A DNA stretch of 64,000 bases, from contig NC_090281.1 of assembly GCF_037392515.1 (NCBI RefSeq), positions 50,010,645 to 50,074,644 of the forward strand, read 5' to 3'. The stretch comes from Haliotis asinina (lineage: Eukaryota > Mollusca > Gastropoda > Lepetellida > Haliotidae). Shown here piece by piece: positions 21,470 to 34,649 of the stretch. The first letter of the stretch is position 1; every line of letters begins with the position of its first letter. The notes beneath the pieces are model-generated. The model made no database searches. It had not been told where the DNA came from and was given only the letters and a program-made list of their open reading frames with translations. The position numbers were made by a program, and so were the translations under genes.

Positions 21470-24400
21470 CTGAAAAGAAAAGTATGAAAAATGTTTTCTC
21501 TCTGAGCAAAAACATAGCATGTGAGTGAACTACTTTTAAAAGCATTTTTATGTGTTCTTTGGAATAACTGTTTGTTTGTTGTCTGACCCTGCCCTCAACA
21601 ATATTCCTGGGCAACAAGAAGTACCACAGGATCAGTTTATGATTGGTTGGTTGTGTTACGCCACACTCAGCAATATTCCAGCTATATGGCGGTGGTCTGT
21701 AAATACTGGAGTCTGGACCAGACAATCCAGTGATCAACATCTTGAGAATCGATCCACCCATGCAACTGGAATATGAAGACTGTGTCAACGAAGTCAGTGA
21801 ATCTGACCATCCAAGCCTGTTAGTCGCCTCTTACAACAAGAATGGGTGTCTGAAGACCATCTGTAACCCAGGCCCCTAATAGAATCATATATGTTAACAA
21901 CCTACTCCAGAACAGGTGAACATGAAAAACAAGAAGAAACTAGATGTTGTTTAGTGGCAGAGTTATTTTCAGAGCAGCAATGTTCTATGCAAATATATCA
22001 AATTCAGTAAGTGTCAGCTGTTTGCTATATTCAGCCTTGTAGTAGATTCAAACAGAAAGACCTGAAAAAAACCCAAAAAAAAAAAAAAAAAAAAACAAAA
22101 ACAAAAAAAACACCCCAAAATACAAAACCAAACAATTACCCTGCAAGGAGCTTATGGTAGAATTATGTCCCTTAGTGGAGAATTATCTAGTACATATATT
22201 TTTATCTTAGGAGTGTATATGTGCATGAGCTGGCTTCTTGAATTTCACCTCACATTACATTTCAAGTAGCCAGAGGAAGTGGTGCTCCGAGATGTACAAA
22301 AAGTATTCCACTGAAGAAAATGTGTATCAAAATTCATATTTCATACGTAGTTGATGCTTACTTTCATGGAAAAAGACAGATGTCTTGTCTGTCTAGAAAT
22401 TAAACATGTACTACATGGGCTAACACTGTAGACAACCAATGAAATCCATAAAACACGGAGCCTTTCCTTTGAAACTTAACATATTTTAGAATTCTGACAT
22501 GGATAATTCTTCACTTTTGTTAATCTTAAGATCTTAAAAACACATAAATACATATAAGCTAGAAAACAAATATAACATGAAATTTTACTAATGGTAATAA
22601 ATCTCAAGTCAGCTGTTCCAGTGAAGACAGATGACTAAAGGGAGATAACTTCTGTCACCTCAGTGTTCTAAACAACAGTGATTAACATGATGACATACAG
22701 CCAAAGACTATGGGAGTGTCAGTGATACATGAAACCACAGCATTACTCAGAGATAATGAGAGCTTGTGTTTCAGTTTGTGTTTTCTAAAAATGATTTGTA
22801 AAGCCTGTCAGTTCAGTGTGTTTACTTCATGATTTTTTGATTCAGTGTTTTTTGTCTGAGTATTCATTTATTATGATTGAGCTTATAATTTGACTAGAGA
22901 TACATTAAACGGTAATCAGGATTAATTTTATATTGTCCAAGATTTTGAGATATGATCTACAAACCAACTACATGCATGGCGATTTCAGGCACAACTTTGA
23001 CAAACACATTCACTTACAAAGACAGCAAATACAATTTTAACAAAACAAGAACCTGATACTATTCAATCCTAAAGACTAATTTGCTAGAAGCTGTGAGTAG
23101 ACCTTTCTCCCTAGCTGGACTCCACTGGTTTAATCAAACATAAGTAGGAAGAGAGTGGGTGTGTGTGGGGTGTGTGTGGGGTGTGTGTGACTTTGACATA
23201 ATCATCAACCAAGTCATAAAGTCTGATCAGCAGATTAAATATTCAATCTAGAAATGACATTCCCACCTTGGATTGAGGCACTGGTGTGCTATTTTTTTTC
23301 ATGTGACCTCTTCTGATTTCTGTGAAATTACAAAGCATGTCAAAACTAGATCTTGAGGTCAACTGACTAGTGATGTCTTACCTCTGCTTGTTGTCGTTAG
23401 CCAATGTGGACACTCGCTGCAACCATCTCTCAATCAATGGGAACTTGCTGCTATTCACTCTTGACCGATCCACCGCTCGCAGGACGTCCAGGTCCGGCTT
23501 AGCATGCTTCAGCCTAGAATCAGGTCACACAGACATTGAACAGACTAGTCTGGAACCAGTGAGGTCAAACAGACATTGTACACACTGATCTTGAACCGGT
23601 TTATACAGACACTGTACAGGCCAGTCTGGAAACAGTGAGGTTTTGCAGACATTGTACAGACTAAACTGGAACTGGTTCAAATAGACATTCTCAGAATGAC
23701 ACTATAGACAACACTACACTGAAACCAAACGAATAACCTACCCATGAATATATACATCCACTGGAGTCATTGAGGCCTGGAAAAAGAGCGCTTGCACTGG
23801 CACAGTTCGTTGTCTTGTGGTATATTTTTCATCACAGGAAATGTCTATGGTCATCAGTTTTGGACCTTCAATGTTCAGAAGTTGATTCCTCATCTTAGAA
23901 TCTTCTAGTAAGACCTTGGTGTCTGGGAAAACATTATTTACTTTTGACGTATGTAAAGAGTCACTGAGAACCCAAACATTTGCAACTACGCATGAAGGGT
24001 CAGACCCTGCTGTTCTGGGGTCAAGGCCAACCAACACTGGAGCAGGTTGATCAGACGATTCTTCCTCTACATCCAGATCCAACAATTTGGAATTTGAGAG
24101 GATACGGAAGGCATCATTTGCATGGTGTGAATTGCCCAAAGGTACTGATATTTTACCATATGGACACCCAACCATCCTTCCGATCGATAGTGATGACTGT
24201 TGCTCTGGGGTGAAGACTAGTTTCCTTTTCAAATCATCACAGAGATTTGTGACTGCTGTATTGATGGACACATCTAGTTGGTTTGGTGTTCTAAAAGACT
24301 CACTGTCCGATCTTGGCTGGGACTCTGGGGTGTGAAACTCCTCATCACCACTTGATAATTTCATGCCGGAAAATGTTGCCAAAACACTCTCATCAAAGCT

Positions 24401-27400
24401 TGTACTCCCTTCAGAGTCCAACCTTGGAGGTGAAGATCTGTCAGTGTTTGTTATTTCAAGGCCCTGCCGATATGCCCATGGATCCGACTTCTTCTCTTCT
24501 TCTTTCTTACCAAATCTAATAGTTTTCACAATTTGACTTGAGTTCAAAACATTCTTACTTGTACCTTCTTTTTCTGGTGAGACCACATCGGTCTTCTTTT
24601 CAGGAGATTCTCGTTCCAGTTCTGTGCCCTCTGCGGGTTCCCTATACGACCATACATCCCTTTTCACATGAGGCCCTTCTGTCTCATTATCTGAGTCTGT
24701 ACTACACCCTTTAGGTTTGTTATTGTTATCACAGATGGATCCAAGCCCTTCAGAACCTTCTTCAGTTTCGGGCAGATTCTCCTCCAGTTTCTCCTGACCT
24801 CTGTTTTCTTGATTATTGCTCATTGAGGACAAGGAACTTGGCATGATTAACAACCTAGACTTTGGGTCTAAGAGACTTGACTGCAGATCCCCTTGTGAGG
24901 TGTTACAGAACACAGAGGAGTTCTCCAACAGGTTCAGAGGACCGAAGTTCTCCAGGCATTCAGAGAAGACAGCTGATATCTGTTGTTTCTTGAAATGATC
25001 TTCCAGTTTCTGAAGGCCTTTGTCTGTGGAGAAGTCCACAAATTCATCCAGGAATTCCCAGTATTCTAACCAAGGGATATGCATCTCATGGGCCAGTTGT
25101 CTGAAATAAGACACAACAACATAATTCATCAGATGCTTCATCACTGTAGAAAGATGACAAATGGATGTTCTCAGAATACTTGTCCCAGTTACCACTCCTG
25201 TAAAAGCGGCTGCTAAATAACCTAACATTTTCTTCTCAATCAGTAATTTATTTCCACATTAGTAAGTAGGTGAGTTCATGAAACATTCAGACTGCCTTCC
25301 AGAGCCACTGCTGTGACAACACATTGGAAACATTAACTTTAAACAACCGAAACAGGGATCCCTTTATAATTGAAAGTCATATTGGACTGGTACCAATTTG
25401 CAACCTTTAAATTCGACTCATTTGTCACAAGGATATGAGGACAAATCCTTAGTATAGTCTTATGAAACTATGAACCTTCCAATCCGTTCCAATCCTTTCT
25501 CTCCATCTTGCCGCCTGATCATGGTGACAGTCCTCTTGTCCCCTACAGGACTGTTGGTAGGGGGCGCCATCCACTGCCTGTAGAACAGCTTGGCCTGGAA
25601 GAGATGCTGGACTTGTATGTGTGTGTTATAACTGTGAGCATATGAGCCTAGTTTAACACTGCTTTGAACAGTATTGCTATCAGAAAATGGTGTCAGTTTT
25701 AAGTGGATAAAACTCATGGTGTTGTGGGTCTGAGATGTTGGTGAAATCCACAAGCATTGGTTTTGTGCTTGCAAAACTATCAAGGACAGCCACTATTTGA
25801 AACCCAGTCATACGTTTCTGCCATGGTTGTAATTCGGCACAGCAAACTGCAGTCAGTCAAACATGTAGGGTGCCCTCATGACTAAAGAGAATTATACCAT
25901 GACAATTTGTTCTTAAAGAAATGAAAAAAAGGACCTCACAAATAAGATAGAATTTCAGGAACCTTGCTGAAAAGTTAGTAGCTGGTCAAAATATCTGCGT
26001 CTTACCCTATTACTGTAATGCATTTGAAAAATAATTGGGATATATTCATCATGCAAATCATCTTTCTTTGTCATCTCACCTGCGATGGGGACATAGGACC
26101 TGCTCGAGCTCTTACAGCAAGGGTGGGGTCCTTGGGACTTTTCTTCACCTGCGACCTGGTCAGGTCTGAGGAATGGTCAGGTGACCATGGTTGACCAATC
26201 ACAGGCACTGTTGTGTTGTCTTCTGAGCGAAGCAATGGTACATAGCACAACCCTGAAACAGAACCAGAGGGAGCGAAATCATCTCTGCTTTTTGCTCTGA
26301 AGTGTCATCAACATTCTTCAGGGTTAAAAATAAAACATTTTCCACACATTTAACTTTTTCATTAACCTTATTCTAATACTGAGGGCCATTGTGTCCATCT
26401 TATTCGTCTTTTAAGCTCAGGGGATCAAAATGTTTTTTAAAAGCCACTTGCCACAGGGTAAGTGATTTTAAGAAAATAACTTGTCCTGACTAATTTTTCA
26501 CCTGCCCTAATTTTTATGACATAATTATGAAGAAATTATCAAAGAATAAATCATCATGGTATTTGATGTTAATGTTTACTGGACTGTTTATGGAAAAGTG
26601 ATAAATAGCCAAGAAAGATAATCCTACTTTATTATCATTGCAAAATTTAATACCTACATTTGAGCAGATTGGAAATAAAATCCATGTTTATTTGTAGTTT
26701 GGAACTGTAAACAGAAATTATCTAGTAGCCCACAGACAAGTAAGATACCATTATTTGATTGCCTGAAATGAAAACTGACTTCTCCCGAATGTTGGGCGAT
26801 GGGATTTTTGAACCTCTGAGGCTGACCCTTCCAACAAAATTCACCAAGCATGGGCACTATGCCTACTGTATTCCAGAAGACTTGCATAGAAAAATCGGTA
26901 TGCCAGCTTAAATGTTCAAAGGGGATCCATCATTGGACGACCATATTTTACCGTCACCAGACAAAGGTATCAGGTATTAGAAAATAGTGTCCATGATTTA
27001 TTTCCCATACATAAGTGCCTTAAAGCTACAAAGCTTTTATTCCAATTAGTAGATCACTTGATACTTGTTTTATCAAGGAAGACAACACAATCTCGCAAGG
27101 TTTAACCTTAAAACAAACTATTTTCAATTACTTTTTTTTGGATAGAAATAACTAAATCCAATCATGTAATTCAGCAAAAAGTCCCTCACTCTGTTTTCTT
27201 AAAACTGTGTGATCATGAAGCCAGCTCAAAAACTTTGAAACAAGCAAAGCACACAGAGATAAGGAAAATACTCCTCTCAATGGCAGCCATGTTGATAGAA
27301 ACAGGCATGAGTTATCTCCCCCTTTGATTGTGATATTCAAGTGCTTTCTATAATGATGAATTAAGAGCGTTATTGATCACGCATTTAACTTGGGAGTGTT

Positions 27401-30033
27401 TTTCTCTCAGCTAACTCCCAGATCTGAGTGGAAGACCTACGCTTCATCTCAAGGGATGCAAAGCCGTTCAGTTTTGACACGCTTAAATATAACTGAAACT
27501 TTGTCCATATCAGATGGGGATTGACTGATTGTTGATTTGCCTCCCAGCCACGTCTTTGTTGGAGGAGCATCAGTGGGCAGCAAGCTGTTTTTTCCCCCCC
27601 GAATATCGAACCTGTTTTATGAGGTGACAGTGGTTGGTAATTTTTATCATAATTGAACATCAAGAGCAGCTTGTTCAAAGTGTTTGAAATTGGTATTTGC
27701 TTAATGACTCAACATGGATTACACAGCATCCTAAACAATTATTTGTTCAATGCAAGGTGTTTCTTTCTTAATTACTTCGTTATGGATCTAACCAACTAAG
27801 GATTTACAAATACTGAAGGAAATCAAAATTTCGAAATTCAGATTATCAACCCGAAAAGACAGTAACTGAGTTTCAGTAATGAATAAACAGTGTCCAGGAA
27901 CTGTAGCTCACCTTATTATGTGGTAAATGTTTATAATGCCAACAGAGACTATCACTAACAAATGTTGACCACTAACAAATGTGGACATCTGCATTTGTTT
28001 CCAAATATTTTCTTCATAAAAAATGGGGGCTAACCACCAGTTCCAGTAAGTTAAAGATCTGATAAGAAACAGTTATGACATCACAGGATTCAAATGTGAT
28101 TGTTGAAGATGAAATATTGTTTTTCTTGCTTTTTCAAGACATGGTACGGTTGTACAAAACAACCTTAAACCCACAACTGAACAACCTTAAAGTTACGATT
28201 GTCTTAAGTCTGAACAACAGATGTTACGATCACCCTAACACTATAACTGCTTTGTACAACAGCAGATTTGGTACAAATTTTTATGAATAAACAATAGGTC
28301 TTTTCACAGCATTTTCAAATCACTTGTAATCCAAATCAAAGTGAATATAATCCCCTATCACTTTCATACTGTTAGGAATGATAATTCAAGTGATCATCAT
28401 GTAAACAAGATAAACAAAAGTGGCATGAAATTACTTATTGTGCAGCATGTGACCATCTGTTTTAGAGGCCTTGGACTGGCAAACCAGAGAGTGAAAGCAA
28501 GAGCAATGATTTACAAACTAGGTCAAAGTGACCCACCAGCCTGACCAGTCATTATCAATATACTTTCTTCAGTTCATCTAAAGAACAACAGTGGTCATGC
28601 ACCAACTCTGACAGTTATCACCAATATAATGCCTTCACAGGTTGCCTCATCTGTGTTAGATCCTCCAGTTATATCCCAGTACAGCTGTGAATACATACAA
28701 CATTTTGACATGACAGCTCAAAAGTATATATGGAAGTGAAAGTTTACAAGTGCAGACTCTGTCAATCAGAGAAATATTCAGGGCCAGTTGAAACAATGTC
28801 ATAATTACAGTGACGCTTTGCCAGCTTCTTATGACACATAACAAAATATGAAGAAACATAATATGTCCAGCTTGATTATATCGTAACTGTCCTCTCCCAA
28901 GCTTACAGGCAGTGTCTTGTCGATAGCCAGGATATTTTTCCCTGCAAGGGATTTGTGTAGTGGACAGACTGCCTATTTGTCTAGTGGGTCAACAACAGGG
29001 TGTTTCAAGATGAAGAAACATACCTCCACTACACATCAACATAGAGAATGGACACACAAACCATGTATTTCGTCCTGATGGACAAATGGTAATACACTTA
29101 TTTCATTTAAAAGAAATAAGAATAAAGTTCCAGTTCTGTACATAATTACTGTATCTTATTTTAAGCATAATTATCACAAAATATTCTAAACATATAATTA
29201 CCTTGATTCGTTGATCACAGAAATTATGATGCCATCTCATGAATTAAGTTTTGACTGGCGTCACAAAGTGGTACTTTTGATGAACATACAATGCCATGCC
29301 TCGATGACAAAAAAGTCGCTGCATTACAAGCAATCTCTGCATTACACGCAAGTACACTAAACATAATTTTCCAACATTGAGATAAATAGCCCCAGATCAC
29401 AAATACTACCATTGCTAAATTTTGTTTTCACAAAATGTCAAGTAAAGACGATACTGCTAGCTCCAACCTTCCCACTTCTCATCGTCTGCTTTCTTTGGTG
29501 TCAATACTGACTGTAGTGGGCTTTCGTACATAGGGATATACAGTAACTAGCTACGTAGCTACGTAATCCACGAAACAAGGTGATGTCACATTTTGTGAGG
29601 ACATGAATGTGGGCACATCTTACAGCACTACATTACACTTATGTGCACTACAGTACACTGTAGCATTATTTTGCAGTATCTTCACATTACCAGTTAGGAA
29701 ACTTCTAATTAGTAATAGGGGTCCTTCAGACACTACGTTTTATACATCAAGGTAGAACAAAACCCGGTCATCTGACATAAAACATTTGAGTGAGTCAGTG
29801 GGTGAGTTGGGTTTTCTGCCACTTCAACAATATTCCATTAATGGGCTTTACACATTTATACTCATGCGACTAATCGCACCTGAGTCGTCAGCAATGACAA
29901 GCCAATGCTTTAACCACAAGACTACCAGACCATCCCTAAAATATTTGAACTTTACCCATCAATTACCTTTTAGCAACTCCACAATTCTGTTCTTGAGTTC
30001 TGGTGTTGAAGATGGACATCTACTGCACACAAC
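21199..30033 (-). CDS. ANKLE2: ANKLE2 (LEM4) C-terminal 706 residues, 5' end missing
   Basis: Minus-strand exons, in reading order, are 30033-29967, 26252-26080, 25594-25476, 25100-23742, 23513-23382 and 21469-21199. They total 2121 nt with consistent phases and GT-AG sites. In animals ANKLE2 is a nuclear-envelope/ER protein that promotes PP2A-dependent dephosphorylation of BAF at mitotic exit. Recognisable family blocks are VVCSRC..ELKNRIVELL, YVPLLRSEDNTTVPVIGQPWSPD, RAGPMSPSQAKLFYRQW, GLERIGRQLAHEM, the Trp-rich PWLEYWEFLDEFVD, and a C-terminal module with PDLDVLRAV, FPLIERWLQRV and the WPSP motif. Residues about 160-560 are Ser/Glu-rich and look disordered. The membrane anchor, LEM domain and ankyrin repeats are absent from the readable exons. 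The gene converges on the LRR/EF-hand gene. Confidence 0.92.
21641..21875 (-). mobile_element. SINE-like family A copy in ANKLE2 intron
   Basis: ACGCCACACTCAGCAATATT..GTCTGGACCAGACAATCCAG..TTAGTCGCCTCTTACAACAA. Confidence 0.85.
22076..22134. repeat. Poly(A)-rich tract
   Basis: A uninterrupted run of more than 20 A followed by A/C-rich sequence, in the last ANKLE2 intron. Confidence 0.9.
22135..23381. other. ANKLE2 intron, mostly unannotated
   Basis: Contains a short GTGTGTGGG run at 23155-23195 and one AAAGGGAGATAACT motif at 22637-22650; otherwise nothing recognised. Confidence 0.4.
23382..23513 (-). CDS. ANKLE2: ANKLE2 exon e
   Basis: Acceptor TGATTCTAG, donor GTAAGA. It encodes residues 574-616 with PDLDVLRAVDRS and FPLIERWLQRVSTL, the conserved C-terminal module of the family. 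Confidence 0.92.
23742..25100 (-). CDS. ANKLE2: ANKLE2 exon d (long, mostly disordered)
   Basis: Acceptor CTTATTTCAG, donor GTAGGT. Its 1359 nt encode residues 121-572. It opens with LAHEM..PWLEYWEFLDEFVD and a short helical region, then about 400 Ser/Glu/Asp-rich residues with many S-P and T-P sites. Two copies of D-x-W-[SA]-Y-R lie at residues 268 and 326. It closes with VDVYIH. The open frame continues into the upstream intron, but the phase match with exon c fixes the boundary. Confidence 0.92.
25476..25594 (-). CDS. ANKLE2: ANKLE2 exon c
   Basis: Acceptor TCTCTTCCAG, donor GTTCAT. It encodes AKLFYRQWMAPPT and DGEKGLERIG, ending two bases into an Arg codon that the next exon completes. 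Confidence 0.9.
26080..26252 (-). CDS. ANKLE2: ANKLE2 exon b
   Basis: Acceptor TTCTGTTTCAG, donor GTGAGA. It encodes 57 codons with YVPLLR, VIGQPWSPD and RAGPMSPSQ, the most recognisable ANKLE2 block. It ends in phase 0. Confidence 0.92.
26418..26825. repeat. Dispersed repeat R, copy 1
   Basis: About 400 bp shared with 30337-30712 in the same orientation; common segments include AAATTATCTAGTAGCCCA, ACAAGTAAGATACCATTATT and TGAAATGAAAACTGACTT. Both copies sit in ANKLE2 introns. Confidence 0.8.
26886..29786. other. ANKLE2 intron, nothing recognised
   Basis: AT-rich with no supported exon. One GTTATCTCCCCCTTT motif lies at 27311-27325. Confidence 0.4.
29787..29935 (-). mobile_element. SINE-like family B copy
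   Basis: GAGTGAGTCAGTGGGTGAGT..CACTTCAACAATATTCCATT..GACAAGCCAATGCTTTAACC. It ends about 30 bp before an ANKLE2 exon on the donor side. Confidence 0.7.
29967..30033 (-). CDS. ANKLE2: ANKLE2 exon a (end of ankyrin region)
   Basis: Reverse-strand acceptor GTTGTGTTTCAG and donor GTAATTG enclose 67 nt. It encodes VVCSRCPSS..ELKNRIVELLK, matching the segment just after the last ankyrin repeat in vertebrate ANKLE2. It starts in phase 0. Confidence 0.88.
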
Positions 30034-30336
30034 CTGAAACACAACCTTACCATTAGTTGACATCGTCAGATGTTTTTTAGTGATGAAAATTTGAGTTGGA
30101 ATCTTGAAGTTCTTGTGTCCATGACAACAACATACGCAGAAAGGGTAAAGTAGTCAGTCTTACTGCCCTGAACCACTGTTTCACCATAACCAGTCATTTC
30201 TGCAATGCTTTTATGTTATCAAGTCTAGATTTCCTCAGGTCCTCTATCTCCCAACCTACTGAGGCTAATGTACAATTCAAAAGTAATTATTTGCTTCTAC
30301 CAAAATTAGATATTTTCAGAGACTGTACCTAAATCA

Positions 30337-30712
30337 GGGATTGAATTTTTTTTAAGAAGCCATTAAGAAAGTAACTTCTCCAGACTAATTTTCCACTTGC
30401 CCTGATGTTTATGACATAATCATGATGATGAAATTATTAATGAATAAATCAACATATTTACTGAATGTTTACTAGTTAACAAAAAGTCATAAATAGCCAA
30501 GAAATAAACCCTACTTTACAGTCATGGAGAATTTTAACTGCTACATTTTGAGCTGTTATGAAATGAAATCCAAGTTTATTTGCAGTTTGAAGCTGTAAGC
30601 TGAAATTATCTAGTAGCCCATGGACAAGTAAGATACCATTATTTTAATTGACTGAAATGAAAACTGACTTGCTCTGGGTGGAGGGCAATAGGATGTTTGC
30701 ACCCCTGCTGGT
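30337..30712. repeat. Dispersed repeat R, copy 2
   Basis: Second copy of the 26418-26825 repeat, on the other side of ANKLE2 exon 29967-30033. Confidence 0.8.
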
Positions 30713-30849
30713 TCAGTAGCCTACTGCCAAACAATTCTCTTGCCATGCACTAGACCCTTGTTCAATCCTGTATAATGTGTGAAGCTCATTTCTGATACTC
30801 CCATCGTGATACTTGTGGAATTTGCTAAAATTGACATAAAACCCAACTC

Positions 30850-30948
30850 TCTCTCTCTCTCACATACACACACACACACAACACCCCCCCAATAAACAAT
30901 AAACACAGAGAGAGAGAGAGAGAGAGACGGGGAGAGAGAGAGAGATAC
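30850..30948. repeat. CT, CA and GA simple repeats
   Basis: CTCTCTCTCTCTC, then ACACACACACA, then GAGAGAGAGAGAGAG and GGGAGAGAGAG. The CT and GA tracts are complementary and could form a hairpin. Confidence 0.9.
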
Positions 30949-31858
30949 ATAAAAGTAGAAGACAAAGCAGTAGTCAGTATCGAGGGTTTACTCCTATACA
31001 TTCTCAGTTTAGGAATCCACACATTTTTTATAGAACTTAATTTGGTTAAGACATAACCTGTTTGACTTGACATCTTACAAGCTAACACACCAAACAAGAT
31101 GTGGTGATAATGACATTATCAGCAACTACTTGTGACATGCCAGTAACTGTCATCCTGCATAATAACACTCTTTGTGATACCTAGCAGTGTTTCGATGATA
31201 ATCAAAAGTCAATCTGAAGAATGATTAAAAATGATTACTGATTACAAAAAACATAGTTTCGATGAAGCAGAATGTTGTTATTTTAATATAACACACTAGA
31301 ATGAAGTAAACAACCCATTACATTTGATGAACAAACACACGCTCAAAAGCATAAAGGTATGTGCATTGTAAAATTTCAACCTTTTTAGAGTTTCTGATTC
31401 CCAAAACAAGTGATATCATTGTTTCAGTTAAACTGCAAGGTAAACACAAAGTCACACATCTTCACATCCTCGGAAATAGTGTGTAAACAGATTTGCTGTT
31501 GTGCTCAAGTTAAAGATGTAAACTAGTGAAATTCAACAGGTTTGCAACAGTGTTCAGCTTACGCATTCTTGTATATGGTAAAGCACAGGATCAGCAGAAG
31601 CCAAATACACAGACATGTAACCCGGCAGTTTTATTTCTGTGATTAACAGCATCCACAAGGCAATGTTATCAGTGTCAGTGTGACCTTGCCCTTGACCTAT
31701 GAGCTGAGTGCAGACTCATAAGACACACCTAGGGCTACGCAGCATGCATAGACATTAGAATTCATGTTCTTCCAAAAGCATGAGACTGTTTGGTAGTCCT
31801 CAAGGCCAACTGAAAGCATTGTTTAGTAATGAATCAGAGCCATAATACAGAAATAAGG
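30949..31858. other. No recognisable gene
   Basis: No supported exon on either strand; no family repeat. Confidence 0.4.
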
Positions 31859-32095
31859 CCTGTGAAGATCAGAGTTAGAATTGGTCTTCACCAATTCATA
31901 CATATCATAAGAGGCAACTAATCCGATCGACTGGTCAGGATCACTGACTTGGTTGATATGTTTCATTGTATTCCAGTTGTGTAGATGAATGCTCATCATG
32001 AAGATCACTGGATGGTCTGGTACAGACTTGACTGTTTACACACTGCTGACATATAGCTATATAGCTGGAATATTGCTGAGAGCAACATTAAAAAA
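31859..32095 (+). mobile_element. SINE-like family A copy
   Basis: GCCTGTGAAGATCAGAGTTA..TCACTGACTTGGTTGATATG..GGAATATTGCTGAGAGCAAC. It faces the next copy tail to tail. Confidence 0.8.
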
Positions 32096-32175
32096 CAACA
32101 AAAACAAACAAACAAACCCAAAACAGTTCTGAATTTGTCAGTTTTGCTCCAAATTGGAACTGAATATATCTGACA

Positions 32176-32350
32176 GTGTGAGTGAGTGAGTTTAGTTTTA
32201 TGCCGCACTCAGCAATATTCCAGCTATATGGTGGCGGTCTGTAAATAATAGAGGCTGGACCAGACAATCCAGTGATCAACAACATGAGCATCGATCTGCA
32301 CAATTGGGAACCGATGACATGTGTCTACAAAGTCAGCCAGCCTGGTTCGA
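32176..32350 (-). mobile_element. SINE-like family A copy
   Basis: Well conserved: GTGAGTGAGTGAGTTTAGTT..CACTCAGCAATATTCCAGCT..GGACCAGACAATCCAGTGAT; truncated after GTCAGCCAGCCTG. Confidence 0.85.
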
Positions 32351-32944
32351 CCAAATCACTCTCAGCAGACATGAAACTGAAAATTGTAGACCCTTCTTCG
32401 ACTTAAAAGTCACATGGGTGGAAATATTTTGATATTAAAGGGGATCATAAACCTTGGGGTGCACTTCAATACTGTTGCATGCAGAAAATTTCTAGTTGTG
32501 ATTTAAGTGTCTGTCAGTTTGCAGTTGGAGGTTTGAATAATCTACATTTTCTAGTCATCTAGATCATATACTCACTGTATATGATGGTCCAGGAAAGCAA
32601 TGCAACATGTACTTGCTTGTTTGTTTGTTACAATAGCACTTAATTATGATTATACTCAAATACCTTGAAAAAAATCATTTTAAATCTTACTACTGTGTCA
32701 ATATTCCAAATTTTGAACTTTCTGCTACACGTCTTTATAAAGTGATGGAATAACCTGTTCTGCAAACTACTTCCTTGAAGGAACCTTGTACTTCAGGGAT
32801 TCCTTTGCTCTAGCAGTGTTATAAAAGAACAATTTTTTGTAATGCTTACGGGTCTCAAATCACAGGATATTAATATGCCTGAGTGTTTTATCATAGTTTG
32901 TACATGTACTGAATTAATGTCAAGATTTTTTCTTAAAGAAGTGA

Positions 32945-33095
32945 CTGATACGAGGGTGACATGGTTGACATGTCATTGGCTCCCATTTGCGCAGATCGAT
33001 GTTCATGCTCATGCTATTGATCACTGGACTGTCTGGTCCGCCACCATATAGCTGCAATACTGCTGAGTACGGTGTAAAACTAAACTCATCCAATA
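32945..33095 (+). mobile_element. SINE-like family A copy, 5' truncated
   Basis: ACATGGTTGACATGTCATTG..GCGCAGATCGATGTTCATGC..ACGGTGTAAAACTAAACTCA. Confidence 0.8.
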
Positions 33096-34649
33096 AAGTC
33101 TGACAATATTAATGACAAATTCCTATCTGCTGATCTTGGGTCGCCTATTGTGGCATCCTTTCAAGGTATATGTATCGTGATACATCATACTGCAGGTCAA
33201 ATATCGTGTTGCGTGTCGTATTGTGACATTGTGTTTATTCTCAGCCCTAGACCTAAGACAGAAATCTACCAAAACTTTGTTTCCAGAAGTCAACTGTGGA
33301 CCAATTGCTTACATACAAAGAAATGAATCATATGTGTACTCCAGGTTTTTGTTCCCCAATAAAATACTGTGGATGATATCAAGGAGACTCAAAACTGCAG
33401 TCATCGGACCTGTCCTTATTTCAAGGCAAGGCAATCCTAATTCGGTTTGTAATTTTCGCATATTCAGCAGAATTTCCATGACTGGCGGATTCATATTGAG
33501 CTGCTTTGATATTTGGACTTGATACGTGAGTTAAAAGGCATAAATATTATGGGAAAAGAATCAGAAACATAAAATTAACAATTGTCTTAATATTTCCACG
33601 TTGATGCTTATTGCATGGAAAATTATTGCTGATTAGTAGTGGTGTGGGAAATGCAATCTTCCCTTCCGTTTGAAAATGGCTAATATTTATACAGTATCTT
33701 GTATCAGCACAAATTAAATTGCTGTCCCTGGATCTAACCCACAACATCTGCAAATCGAAAACACTGATCATTCGTAAGAACAAAAAATCCCATTATTCCA
33801 ACATTACCATATTTAATAACTGCATGACATTTAGAAACATCATTTTAATCTTAATATGTCTGTCTACCATCGTATGAAATACGATATGATCACATTTGGT
33901 CAATAAATTAGTCATATGAAACAAATAATTTTCCGTACTGAAGACGAATTAATCGGTTGCAAGTTTCTGTCTCCAAGTAATCAATCAACGCTGACAGCTA
34001 TGGACGGAACTTAACGAGGGTGTGGTGCACACTGCATGCATGGATCAAACACAAGTTACACACTCCTTCATGTTCAAAGAAAATTACATCTTGCACGGAA
34101 CATAGTGTCGCAGCAATACTTACCGCTAATGCAACAAAACTACAATGGTACCATGATTAATAATACAGTCCTTGTTTGTCTGCCTCTTGTCACAAGTTTA
34201 TTGACCACAACTATAATATCTAGTTAGTGTTCTGCTAGAAAAACATGAGACGTATCACCAATATTTTCATATTACTGAAGTCATTCTGCCATGACATGAA
34301 CTCAAAAAGAATCAGGCTGACCTTTACATTGCTTGTAGAGTATCGTATTTTGGGTATGAAGTTTCCATAACTTGACTATCTTGTCAGTAGACTTAGTTGA
34401 GACTTGTTTTCATAGTGACACAAACAAATATATCCAACTACACTCATGACAGGGATATTTTTGAACTTTCAAGGATGCATGAAACTGACTTTCATAAAAT
34501 GTTATGTGTTTATTTTAATTACTGAACAAAACAAATAATTGATCATTAAACATTTTATACAAAGTACACACTTAAAGAAGTCTTCACTTAAAAAACATAC
34601 TCAAGATAATAATAACAATTATTATTAATATTATTTTTGTTCAACATAC
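33096..34649. other. No recognisable gene
   Basis: Short open frames only, without convincing splice sites or family similarity. Confidence 0.4.

Noticed and set aside
33223..33522. 99-codon plus-strand open frame
   Set aside because: No start context, splice signals or recognisable domain; average AT-rich composition.
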